This document shows, one piece after another, positions 19,978 to 30,546 of a DNA stretch of 64,000 nt (position 1 is its first letter; each line of letters begins with the position of its first letter). Both the position numbers and the translations under genes were made by a program. The notes beneath the pieces were generated by a model. The model saw only the letters and a program-made list of their open reading frames with translations. It ran no database searches and was not told the DNA's origin. Origin of the DNA: Utricularia gibba (lineage: Eukaryota > Streptophyta > Magnoliopsida > Lamiales > Lentibulariaceae); assembly GCA_002189035.1 (NCBI GenBank), contig NEEC01000002.1, forward strand, positions 248,001-312,000, read 5' to 3'.

Positions 19978-22047
19978 TCACTGCTGGGCGCATTGGACCC
20001 TCTGGGCGCCGCCATGCATCTCCTCATCTTCGTCATAAGCTTCCTGACGTTGTGCTTGCTTCCTTCTCATCTCATCCTCTATGTTGACATCGTGCAGGGT
20101 TGTCTCCTCGCAGTTGTCAAGCTCGATTTCCGTCATCTCCAGCTGTGGCTTTGGAGGGAGGACTTTTAAGAGGGAGCCAACTTGATCAGGAGTAAAGGAA
20201 TCTGGGAATTCCACACTGAAATGAATGTAAAGATTGCCCTTCATGAACGGCCTCTGGTACATTGGCATCCCTTCTTCGTTAACTGACTTGAACGAATCTA
20301 TGAAGAACAAAGACTTAGTGGATTTGTGCTGTGAAAAATAATGGCCATTCATGGTGAAAAAACACTCACCAGGTTTCACAACTTCCCCGGGTTGTGATTT
20401 TATGAGAAGATTCCTTCCATCTAGGTGGACAAGAATAAACTGGAAGCCACATAAGGCTTCGGTGAGCGAAAGAGTGTGCTCAAAGAAGAGATCGTCCCCC
20501 TTTCTCTTGAATTTTCCATGGTCCTTCTGTTGGAGCACAAACACTATGTCTCCCGTGACCGTATCAGGCTGCAGCAAGACAAAAACAAGGTTGTAGTGAT
20601 AAGCATAAGCGTGATGTGCATTTTATTTCGTATTGAAAAGTGCTTTAGCAAACCATGCATACCGCTTCGTCAGCTTCACCAGCAAATGTAATTCTCTGCC
20701 CGTTCTGCATACCCTTCTCGACATGGACTTCCAGGACTTTTTTCTCCTGGACAACCTTCTCTCCCTTGCATTGAGGACAACGATCCCTGTCATTTATGGT
20801 CTCTCCAGTTCCCTTGCAATCGTTACAATGATGCTGCATTTGCTGAATCATTCCAGGGCCAAGCTGCCGAATAGTGACCTTCATACCAGACCCTTGACAC
20901 CCTGAGCACTTTAATGATGCTCCAGATTTGGACCCTTTACTGTGAAAAGTATTGAACGGATGCAAATGAGATTGCAGTCAGTAACTTAATCATAGTGACT
21001 CAATAGATAGGAGGAAAAAAATCAAAACATGAAATGAGCCAAGGAACTGCAGAAAATTGCCACAGATCATCAGATACCTACCCATCACACTTTGCACATA
21101 TTACATTGCGTGAAAGCGACAGCTTCTTAGAGGTTCCAAGATACAAATCCTCAAGAGACACCTTAAGTTGATGGACTACATCCTCTCCCCTCCGCTGCCT
21201 CCGCCCCCTACCACTCCCTCCACCTGGTGGTCGCCAGAAAAAATACACAAACGATCAGGAAAATATGGAAATCCCATCTATTGAAATAGAGATGCGGGAA
21301 ACATGCAGTATGCATCACCTCCAAACCCCCCACCACCAAAGAAGGATGAGAAGATGTCAAAGGGATCATGCATGCCAGCACCACCACTACCCATCCCCTC
21401 CTTGAGAGCATCTTCACCATATTGATCGTATATGTCACGTTTCTCTGGGTCACTCAGAACCTCATAAGCATGTGCAAGCTCTTTGAACTGTATCAAATGA
21501 TCTTTAGCTTTTTAAGCAATGCCTAACAGGAGCAATCATAAAGGCGCAACCATAACAACAGAGACATCCCCACTACAAATTCCATGATCACACAAACAAC
21601 AATAGGAATCACGTACCCTATGGATTCAATCTCCAAAATTACGATTTTATGCACAAAAATTTGAAAAATCCATCCAGGGGTCAACAAAACACCTTGTCAA
21701 AAAGAACAACAAATGAAGGAAATGCAACACTCCGCACTCACAGAATTAAACCATGTATTTACAATGTCAATGCATCGAATTTCCCCATCAACAAATAAAC
21801 GCCCCAAATCCTCATAATTTCCAGTATAGACATCAACCACTCAAAAATCCAAGCCAAACACGTGAAAAAAAACAAAGAAAACTATCAGCACCTTCTCCGG
21901 ATCGCCACCCTTGTCAGGATGATTCTTGATAGCAGCTTTTTTATATGCCTTCTTCAAATCATCGGGTGACGCCGTCTTAGGGACTCCAAGGATGTCATAG
22001 TACTTGGTGTTGTCGCTCTCGCTTCTCCTCGGTTGCCTCCCAAACAT
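19978..22047 (-). CDS. Type I DnaJ (HSP40) co-chaperone, farnesylated ATJ2/ATJ3 type
   Basis: Six exons, 22047-21892, 21487-21319, 21223-21082, 20939-20663, 20568-20370 and 20297-19978, give 420 residues. The J domain has HPD at residues 43-45 ([11 protein letters not shown]). It is followed by a Gly/Phe-rich stretch ([18 protein letters not shown]) and four CxxCxGxG-type zinc motifs ([32 protein letters not shown]). The substrate-binding C-terminal domains follow. The last four residues, CAQQ, are a farnesylation box as in Arabidopsis ATJ2/ATJ3. Such proteins stimulate cytosolic HSP70 and tether it to membranes. Introns are in phase throughout. The last intron (20298-20369) is 72 nt, has no stop and is a multiple of three, so keeping it would add 24 residues inside [16 protein letters not shown]. 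Confidence 0.97.
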
Positions 22048-22855
22048 GTTGGGTACCCTTCAAGACCCCAGTCCCTGAATCGAGATCCAATCTAGAAGAT
22101 CCCCAGTCAGTTCAGAAGCGAAGAACAAGCGAGATCCACTTGCAGCGGCAGAAAGGAACTAGTAAGGGCTTCTGTACATATAGAGCTTCGGATTCGATCT
22201 CAGCCATTGGATCGTCACTTCGATGGTGGTCTAATTTTCCTCCCTCCACCCCACCGTTGATTAAACAATGGACGGCATAGATATCTCTTCTGGATGCTTC
22301 CGCTGAATCCGGAAGTGGGTCAAGTCTTGTAATGGGCTAGAAATTGGGCTTCTTATACGGCCCAATTTACATACTCTCGTAGCATTTTTATATATTAAAC
22401 GAGTTGGAATAAAAATGTTATTTAATGGAAACAAATAAAAAATAATAATAATAATAATAATAAATTCAAATTTGTATTTTGAAATAGATCAATTAAACGA
22501 AAAGTGAAACTTATTTAATATTATATTCATTAATCAGAATAATTTAATACTTTTTATTACAACATAAAAATGAATGAAAATTTTAAAATACATTTAAAAT
22601 AGGTTATGGATGAGAGTCATGTCCTAATTCACTGATTATAAATGTTAGAATTGGAATCCCAGAAAGTGACTAGAAGCGACCGCTTTTAAGGTAAGGTGAG
22701 AAATAATTGCCTAAAATAGTGTAGAGTAGATTCTAGAGGACTGTTAGTTAATTAATTAAAAAAAGGTAAAATGACGTAATTCTTTAAATAAAAAAATAAA
22801 ATACAGATAATTTGTGTAATAAATTAATGCCGTACGTGGCAAATATATCGACGCA
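22048..22855. other. Divergent intergenic region between DnaJ and GT14 genes
   Basis: This holds the DnaJ leader and promoter on the left, with TTGGGCT/GGCCCAA words at 22340-22365 of the site II type common in housekeeping plant promoters. Very AT-rich DNA follows, with an (AAT)n microsatellite at 22441-22463. No gene is seen. Confidence 0.5.
22441..22463. repeat. (AAT)n microsatellite
   Basis: Seven to eight consecutive AAT units in the AT-rich region upstream of the glycosyltransferase gene. Confidence 0.9.
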
Positions 22856-23083
22856 ATGGTTTGTCGACCTCTGTTTCTTCCCTCTCGTGTGGTTCGGTTC
22901 CTCGTCTTGGTCTCCATTCTCGTGTCCTCACTTCTTTCGCTGCTTTTTGCTGTAAATCTAGAGGTTTTCTCCGCCGACTGGAACGCTGATTCCGGCGCTG
23001 GTATGATATCCCATTTCCCCGCTTCTGGATCACTCTTCGCTCCCGACCTGAAAAAATCGAAATTACTGATTCGATTTCATTAA
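22856..23083 (+). other. Upstream open reading frame whose stop overlaps the GT14 start codon
   Basis: A 75-codon frame begins at an ATG at 22856 and ends at a TAA (23081-23083). The final A of that stop is the first base of the GT14 ATG, giving TAATG. The N-terminal half is hydrophobic (VRFLVLVSILVSSLLSLLFA). If transcribed on the same mRNA it would be expected to reduce or couple translation of the main frame. It could also be unrelated promoter sequence, because the transcript start is unknown. Confidence 0.4.
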
Positions 23084-24168
23084 TGGCGATGCTTTACTCC
23101 ACACCTTCGGTCATTGTTCCGGCGCTATCGCTTCTTCTATCTTTGCCGGTTTTTTACTTCTTGGTCGCCTCCCACTTTCTGCCACCGCGCCAAATCTCCA
23201 TTTCAGACCCGGATGAGCTCAACGATCTATCACTTTTCCACAAGGCTATCGCAATGGACGCTACTAATTTCTCGCGTCACTCCACTCGACATCCGTCGAC
23301 CAGGTCTCACCTTTCAGCCGGCCTGCGCAGGCCCAAAATCGCTTTTCTCTTTCTCACCAACTCCGAACTGTATTTTGCCCCTTTGTGGGAGCTCTTCTTC
23401 GCGAATGTGACCCTTAATCAGTATAATATCTACGTTCATGCCGATCCCTTTTCTAGCGTCCCACCTCTGGGAGGCGTTTTTAGGGATAAGATTATCCCGT
23501 CAAAGAGAACTCAGAGATCTTCGCCGACACTCATTTCCGCCGCCCGCCGCCTCCTGGCTACGGCGATGCTTGATGATCCAGCTAACACTTACTTCGCCCT
23601 TATCTCGCAGCACTGCATCCCACTTCATTCCTTCAATTATTTGTACAGTTTTCTTTTTGATATGAGGAAATTGTACAGGGACTTGGATTTCCGTAGTTAT
23701 ATTGAGATTCTTGACAATATGCCCTTTCTATGGGATCGGTATAATGCCAGGGGGAGTGATGTAATGATCCCTGAAGTACATTTCGATGAATTTCGTGTTG
23801 GTTCTCAGTTTTTTGTGCTTTCTCGCAAGCATGCTTTGATGGTGATCAAGGATAGGAAACTATGGAGAAAGTTTAAGCTGCCATGTTTGAATCTGAATTC
23901 TTGCTATCCAGAGGAACACTATTTTCCTACAATGCTATCGATGCAGGATCCAAAGGGCTGTACTGGATTTACCTTGACAAGAGTTAATTGGACAGAGAGC
24001 GTTGATGGACACCCTCACACTTATCATCCTCAAGAAATCTCCCCTGGACTTATTTACCGTCTAAGGAAATCAAATTCCACATACTCTTACATTTTTGCAA
24101 GGAAATTCTCTCCTGATTGCGTGAACCCTTTGATGGAAATGGCAGATTCTGTTCTCTTCAAGGACTGA
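23083..24168 (+). CDS. Core-2/I-branching N-acetylglucosaminyltransferase-like protein (GT14)
   Basis: A single-exon gene of 361 residues. Residues 10-32 (IVPALSLLLSLPVFYFLVAS) form a signal anchor, giving a type II Golgi membrane protein. The lumenal domain has the plant GT14/BC10 family blocks: PKIAFLFLTNSELYFAPLWE, YNIYVHADP, RRLLATAMLDDPANTYFALI, SQHCIPLHSFNYLYSFLF, GSQFFVLSRKHALMV and CYPEEHYFPTML. The family resembles animal core-2 beta-1,6-GlcNAc transferases, and rice BC10 affects cell-wall composition and arabinogalactan proteins; the substrate here is unknown. An upstream frame ends exactly on the start codon. The ATG two codons later (MAMLY) would be an equally valid start. Confidence 0.9.
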   Translation: MAMLYSTPSVIVPALSLLLSLPVFYFLVASHFLPPRQISISDPDELNDLSLFHKAIAMDATNFSRHSTRHPSTRSHLSAGLRRPKIAFLFLTNSELYFAPLWELFFANVTLNQYNIYVHADPFSSVPPLGGVFRDKIIPSKRTQRSSPTLISAARRLLATAMLDDPANTYFALISQHCIPLHSFNYLYSFLFDMRKLYRDLDFRSYIEILDNMPFLWDRYNARGSDVMIPEVHFDEFRVGSQFFVLSRKHALMVIKDRKLWRKFKLPCLNLNSCYPEEHYFPTMLSMQDPKGCTGFTLTRVNWTESVDGHPHTYHPQEISPGLIYRLRKSNSTYSYIFARKFSPDCVNPLMEMADSVLFKD

Positions 24169-25402
24169 TACTTAGCATGGTACGCGTAGATTGCTTCTCC
24201 TATCTTTTACATTTAGTCTGGGTTTAATTGCAGCCCTTTTCTTTTACATATTCGACTTCGTGAAGTAGGAAGTAAATCGAACCAAACATGCTCATCGAGT
24301 TTAATCTGTTTCTTTTGAACCTTGAGTATGTAGGCATGAAAGCTCGTATCTTCATCGCACATTTAGGCTTGGGAGCACTTTATTTCAGAATCCAATATTG
24401 GGGATGTTAGGCGTGTGAATCCGGAAATGCTTTTCTTATGCTTCATGTTGCAGCGTCTTATCGCAGTTTGTTTACACCTTGCCTTATTGACGTTAACAAA
24501 GGGAATCATTTTTTGGCCGCAAATGATGCATTTTTTTACTGTGATGCAGAATCTTAGGCTTCTTTAGAGAATTCGTTAACGTTTTCACCAATCTTTAACT
24601 TGGCTTATGCGCCAGCACCAAAAACAATGCACCATTCCTTTGCTTGAGACTTTTACCACACAAAGCTGCAATGACACCATCCTTACATTCTTCTTGTACT
24701 TGCAGAAGGGAGTAAAGAACGAGAGCAGTTGCGTATTGCTAGTGAAGGAGACTGCTGGAGAACCTTTATGGGATTTGGCTGTTGAGTAGCTGCAAGAACA
24801 AACATGCCCAACCCAAAAACCACAGAGGAGTCCAACTCAAACCAGTTGAAGGAGAAAAAATGCTTTGAATAAATGGCTAGCTGCCACAAACCACAACAAA
24901 TAGCGTGCTGCTGTTATGGAAGGGATATCTCGCCCCTGGAAAACCTACAGAAGCAGGAGGTATGTTTGTACTATGAAGAGGAAAACCAAGCCTTAGTTTC
25001 TTCTCTGCTGTGCTTAATGTGCTGTCTCTGGCGCTGTGCATTGCGAATTTTGAAGTTGAGTGGAAAAAAAATTATAAATATATTTTTTACACGAAGAGGT
25101 GAAGAGTGATCATGAACCATTGGCGAAGAAAAAATGAACAGTTTTGAACAGTCGTGTATATTTGGAGGTAACCAAGCTGAGAATTGAACCGGATTCCGTA
25201 TCCGAACCCGGTTCACAACACCAAAGCCCCGGAGTTCCTGCAACAGCAGCAGGCTAAGCCTCTCATTAATAAAAATTTATTCTTGTTGGCAGGTAAAAGT
25301 GAAACACTTGGACTCAAGGAATACACGGCCGCCACAAACGTGGCCAAAAGCTGTGTGTACAGCAATCAGTTTGCTGCTGTTAGTTGGTTTCTTGTAATCG
25401 GG
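24169..25402. other. Intergenic between convergent genes
   Basis: This contains the probable 3' UTRs of the GT14 gene (+) and of the OEP61 gene (-). Short open frames on both strands at 24607-25243 have no recognisable content. No repeat or RNA gene was found. Confidence 0.5.
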
Positions 25403-28400
25403 TTACTTCCCAATGAGTCCAAACCATTGAAGTACTACAGCTATAAGGAGCATGGCAATCGCCAAGATCATGCCAGGCTTTCCCAGAAGCCAGTTCTTCG
25501 TCTTCCGTGCACCTTCTATGCCTCGTTGAATCCTATCAGCCCATCTCATCTGCAGTCATGTAGCAACGGAATTAGCAGACAGCAGCTTGTAGGAATATCT
25601 GAAGGAATAGGGTGTCCCAAAGTATGATGTAAGGAGATGTGGATTGAAATATGCAACTACCATGGTGTCGAGGGCATCTGGTGACAAAGAAGACATGGCC
25701 TGCTGAGCTTTCTCGGCGTCTTCACGAGAGAGCTTGAATCCAAACTGCTCGCTCATGCTCGCCATTGTTTCGGGGCTCATGTTTTTCACCATTGATGTGA
25801 GCATCTGATATGACGTTTATAACAAAAAAGAAGCTGGTATCATGATATGAGTAGGATTTGCTGAAACGGAGGAACAAGTTTGATGGACGAATCATGCTGC
25901 AAACCTGTCGCATTGCTGGATCCTTCATTTGCTTTCTCATTTGCTCTTGTAGATCTACAGAAGAACTTGGAAAGTCAGGTTGCTGGGAATTTCTTGAGCT
26001 TGAACCTCTTGATGAACTTGCTTCCCCAACACCAGATCCAATATTTCCTACAGTGCTACTGCTATCTGAGCTTAGCACATTGGAATACATTGCAGGAGCT
26101 GACCCTGCTGTCTCTTGTCCCCTTAAAGATGTTGCCATTTCGAACATCTTTTGCCGTTCTTCTGAAGATATCTTTCCTATCATCTCATTTGCCATTTTAA
26201 TCATATCAGGGGTCACATTTGGCATAACTGAACCTCGATCATTGTTAGCAACAGATGATGCCGATGATGTCCATTCATCTCCATGCATGGAGGGTGCCAT
26301 CTTCAACATCTTTTCAAGGTCTTCCGGTGGCATTTTGGCCATTACATCACTCGCGGCCTTGAGCATTTCAGGAGATAGGTCAGGACGAGTAGCTCCAGGA
26401 GTAAAACTGGGGCCACGATCTCCATGGAACTTGGCAGCTAATTCAGCCATTCTTTGAAATTCTTCTGGAGACATCTTACTGATAGCAGTAGATGCATACT
26501 TTACCATATCAGGTGATAAACCTTCAGTATCCCCACGACCCATTGCAGACAAGGTTTCAGGATTCGTGCGAGAAATGAAATCCTGGAATGATCTGCACCA
26601 ACAATCAGTTAATAAAGTTTCATATGAAGTAACGTTACTCAACTCATTTGAACAAAAAATATTGCAAATGGAAGGCGTCTCTCATAAAATAAATGGCATC
26701 AACAAACCTTATCGATTCTGGGTCACGCTTCAGAAAGTCCAAATATTCAGCATTAGTTGACTTAAACTCGTTGGCATTGACACTGTGATTTGAATTCTCT
26801 TGCAATTGAGACTGTGACTCCGTGTGCACGACATTTGTATCCTGCTGGTCATCAGATTGAGTGGCCTCATCAATAATTTCTTCAATGATCAGTCCTGATG
26901 GATGTGGAAGTAATCAAGCATTATCAAGCATACATCGACAAAAAAAAAAAAAAAAAAAACAACAACAACAACAACAACAACAAAGCAGTAGCATGCGTGC
27001 TTCAAGAAAATACACTCAAGATGTCCCACAGAAATATGGGGCTTGTTCTATCGACATGGTTTTAACTGATTGTCTCTAAATTATGAATAGTCTGTCATGC
27101 TAACAAAAGTGAACAGGGTATGTGTACCTTTTGAAGGGCGGTGCACGCCTCCCTCTTTTGTTAGCTTTTCTTTAGCATCTCTATAATTGAAGAAAACGGG
27201 TATAATTGATGGTAGTTGCTCATCAACTCAATTTAAAGCAAGTAAGGCTCATAATTAAGTCGCAAAGCTGACAACAGCACTGAATTTCTTAGAGGCAGTG
27301 CTCAGAAGAAAAAATACATGAATTTATTACCTCAAAACTTCTGCAATAGTTTCATCTCCAGGAGAAACTTCAAGTGCCTTGGTCAAGTCTGCCACTGCGT
27401 CCTGGAAATAATAATGTGAAATAAAAAACATAAACAAGGAAACAGTGACAGCAAGCCTTGATTAAGCAGACCAGGTAACAGTTACTTACTTCCAGTTTCC
27501 CAAGTTCTTTGAAAGCTTGGCCCCTACGGTATAGAGCCTTAAGATTCCTTGCCTCATATGCCAAGACCTTCAAAATAAGAATTATTTACCAAAAGCTTAT
27601 ATCATATTCAAAATGTCAATGATGTAAAGAAAACTGCATTGATAACAAAAGTGCATATATAAGCATCCTGACCTCTGTGCCTTCATCGATACATTCTGCA
27701 AACTGCTTGGTCTTCAAGTAACAAGACATCATGTTTAATGAGCAAGCCAAAATGAGATCCTGACCTCTTGAAGACGGGGAATCTTTAAGAATTTTCTTTG
27801 CCTGATCACAAGCCAATGCAAAAGGGAATTAAAGAAACCAGGTATGTACTAGCAACATTTTGATAATCTCCAAAACAGTACTCACTCGAGTATATTTCTC
27901 CAGGGCACTGGTATAACTTCCCTGATTGTGAAGTTCATTCCCCTAGAAACATATAAATAAACATGAGATCACTGTCAGGAACTTCCCCATGAGTTTTTGC
28001 CCTCATATCCAAAGGCACAGAATAACTCACCTTTTTCGCATAATACAAGAAACTAACTGTAGCCTATCTAACTTCTCACACAATGTACTCATCAAAAAGG
28101 TCTAGGCCCAGTTAACCTTGGTAAGAAGTTGCACAAAAACAAGGGAGGTAAACTTGACGCACCTGAACACGCATGAGAGAAGAAAAGATTTACCTGTTTT
28201 TTCAACATCCCGGCTGAAGTAATCTCGTAAGACACCTGGGCATCCAAACGGGCTTGCATAGATGCTATTTCTTCAGGAGAGGCTTTTGCCATCTTCTGGC
28301 CAATCTCCGCCATCTCCTCAGGATGAGTCTGCTTCAGCTGCTCAGCAGCAAATTTAATATCTTCCGGCCTCATGTTTTGCATACTTTCTGTAGCCATACG

Positions 28401-28969
28401 CATCAGGTCTGGATTGGACATCATCTAAGAAGACACGCCACAAATAGAACACAAGGAATATGAGGAACTAGGAAATCAATGCATTTATTCCATAAAATAG
28501 ATTGCAATGTACCACATGGGAAATACTACAAAGATCGGATACAATTTACTTACCAAATAATCCTCACTGAAGTACTAGATTTCCACTTAAGTTACCACGT
28601 ATATGATAATGCAAAAAAATTGGAGGATCTCAAAAAGATCCTAATGCGCGTGTTTCAAAGAAGCAATTCAGTGACAGACGAGAACAAGCTGAGATGAGAA
28701 TTTTAGGACATGATCGCTCATTTCCCCAAATTAGTCCCATGATGCATAAATTTTACACGAGGGATTACAAGATCAGGTAAATATACCACAAAAGCAATAA
28801 GATTCCAACACACTTCACGAAGGTCCCATAATTGACCCACCAAACAAACGATAAGTAGCAACAAAAGAAGTACCTGCTGCTGTATCCGAGCAAAGTCTGC
28901 AGGCGACATCCGACTCATCTGCTCTTGGGCCATTCTCATCAAATCCGGATCCATCATCGCGTTATACAT
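25403..28969 (-). CDS. OEP61: Outer envelope protein 61 / TPR7, Hsp70/Hsp90-binding TPR receptor
   Basis: Eleven exons join in phase: 28969-28874, 28424-28194, 27942-27886, 27801-27673, 27567-27490, 27401-27331, 27180-27128, 26894-26708, 26592-25905, 25804-25661 and 25549-25403, coding 626 residues. The N-terminus ([33 protein letters not shown]) carries the family's repeated MxPED-type motifs. Three TPRs follow ([58 protein letters not shown]), then several STI1-like repeats ([40 protein letters not shown]). The last 22 residues before the tail ([20 protein letters not shown]) are a tail anchor. Arabidopsis OEP61/TPR7 docks chaperone-bound preproteins at the chloroplast outer envelope and/or ER. 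A 5' UTR intron ends at the AG just before the leader of the ATG at 28969. Confidence 0.95.
26940..26983 (+). repeat. (A)20 followed by (CAA)8 microsatellite in an OEP61 intron
   Basis: Twenty A residues (26940-26959) run directly into eight CAA units (26960-26983), within the intron 26895-27127. On the opposite, transcribed strand this is a TTG/T tract. Confidence 0.95.
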
Positions 28970-29852
28970 CTTTCCCAAGTCTACAAAATAAACAACCAGC
29001 GACTAGTAGAACAACAGTGACGGCAAATCGGCACCTTCAAGAAAGCCCACGAATATTCAGCACCCAGCAATCAAAATTTCCACTAATTCCGTTCCGAATT
29101 CGTTTAAACGACTCTGGAAAACCTCCTGAAACGATACAAGGTAACAGCTTCAAGGCGGATTCTTCAAGGATCAAAGAACAAAAAGGTAGTTGCCGACGGT
29201 GAAAGCCTCCAGATGCGCATATGCTGCTGCCGGGGTACTTCAAATAGGACCAGACCCCTGGACAGCCGCAGGCAAATGTGCGCACCGGCATGACCCCCCG
29301 GGGGCAAAATTGTAATTTAAAAAATTAATAAAATAAGTTGAAGGAATCATTCATAGTGTCAAGCACCTCGGTGTTGACCTCCTGCATCTTTTAAGACATA
29401 TGGTTGATATAATTAACATATTTTAAAATAAAGATTATATTATACAACTCGTAATTCCTTAAATAAACTCCGTAAAATGTTTTAATAATATTATATATAA
29501 TATTATTAAAATATGCTAACAATTTTTTAGAATACAAGAATAATATTATATATTACAATTATAAGATGAAAATTATTTAGTAGATTAATTTGTGTTTTAT
29601 CATTAATGAAAAATATTTATTAAATATATGATTAAAATGTGTTATCTAATATAAAATAGTATTTTATGTCGTAAATTTTCAAAAGTTTTGCATAATTACC
29701 CTTGAATATCTTGAAATACGAATTTCGGCCTAGAGAAGGCACTTATGTAGGAAATCTTACTTAAAAGTAAGATAAATAATAAACCTTTTCTTTTAAACTT
29801 TTGCTACAACAAATAATTATTCAATAATACACCAACCATTGGATTAGATTAA
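28970..29852. other. OEP61 leader and promoter, then AT-rich spacer
   Basis: From 28980 to about 29290 lies the OEP61 5' leader, with an intron and promoter. From about 29310 to 29800 the DNA is highly AT-rich with no open frame of note. The CRR42 gene runs toward OEP61, so its 3' UTR is at the right end. Confidence 0.5.
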
Positions 29853-30300
29853 TTACTCGAGATCCAACGGCTTAAAATATTTTCCATCCAGCAGATAAGT
29901 TCCCACAGCGAGACGAACGGCCCACACATCTTTGGGCTTCCTCGACACGATCCTGATCCAACACCATCAAATCCAACGGCTCATCTCAAAATAAAAAAAT
30001 CCAACGGCTCACAAAATTTTCAGTCAAAAATATTCTTATCCAACAATACTTGCGGTGCAGCTGAGCCGGAGAGTGAACTTACCTCCCAACGTCGCCGGCC
30101 TTGACGAGCCCCGCGTTGGCACGCAAGCACGGCATGGACGCCGCCGTCTTCAGCGTGGGCGGAGCTTCTACGACGATGATCGGAGATCCGATTCCGAGAT
30201 CGTGAGGCTTATCTGCGCCGGATTGTGATTTAATGGTGCATCGGGTGGATCTTGGAGAGGAATGAGGAGCCAGGAAGGAGCCCCGGAACACGTGTGCCAT
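29853..30300 (-). CDS. CRR42: Chlororespiratory reduction 42, NDH assembly factor (DUF3148)
   Basis: Two exons, 30300-30083 and 29952-29853, give 105 residues. A transit peptide (MAHVFRGSFLAPHSSPRS) precedes a compact domain: IGSPIIVVEAPPTLKTAASM, ANAGLVKAGDVGR, then across the intron IVSRKPKDVWAVRLAVGTYL and DGKYFKPLD. That is the DUF3148 signature. Arabidopsis CRR42 is a stromal protein needed to assemble subcomplex A of the chloroplast NADH dehydrogenase-like complex, which works in cyclic electron flow. An in-frame GTG six codons upstream is not a plausible start. The gene diverges from the CCHC zinc-knuckle gene with only 246 bp between the start codons. Confidence 0.88.
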
Positions 30301-30546
30301 TGGATAACTGGCTTTCACTGGAGTTCCTTGGGAATGGCCTTTTAAAAGAAATATCTTTTTTTTGAGATAATGAAATATAGGGAACGGCTCTGTTTCATTG
30401 AATTGGGCCTCTTCTGTGAGCGGCCAATTTGAAATTTGGTTGACTGCCCATCGTCCTTCTGAGTCCCAAATTAGGGTTTGGTACCGGACATGTAACCTGA
30501 ATTCAGGTTTTATCCCCTTTTGTTGGCTGGGTGGGGAGTATTTGAG
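30301..30546. promoter_or_regulatory. Compact bidirectional promoter with site II and telo-box motifs
   Basis: Only 246 bases separate the divergent CRR42 and CCHC-protein start codons. The interval contains a site II element TGGGCC at 30404-30409 and a telo-box TTAGGGTTT at 30471-30479 on the plus strand. This pair is common upstream of constitutively expressed plant genes. The assignment is by motif only. Confidence 0.6.

Noticed and set aside
26861-27079. A Lys/Gln-rich open frame
   Set aside because: It is produced by the A20-(CAA)8 microsatellite in an OEP61 intron.
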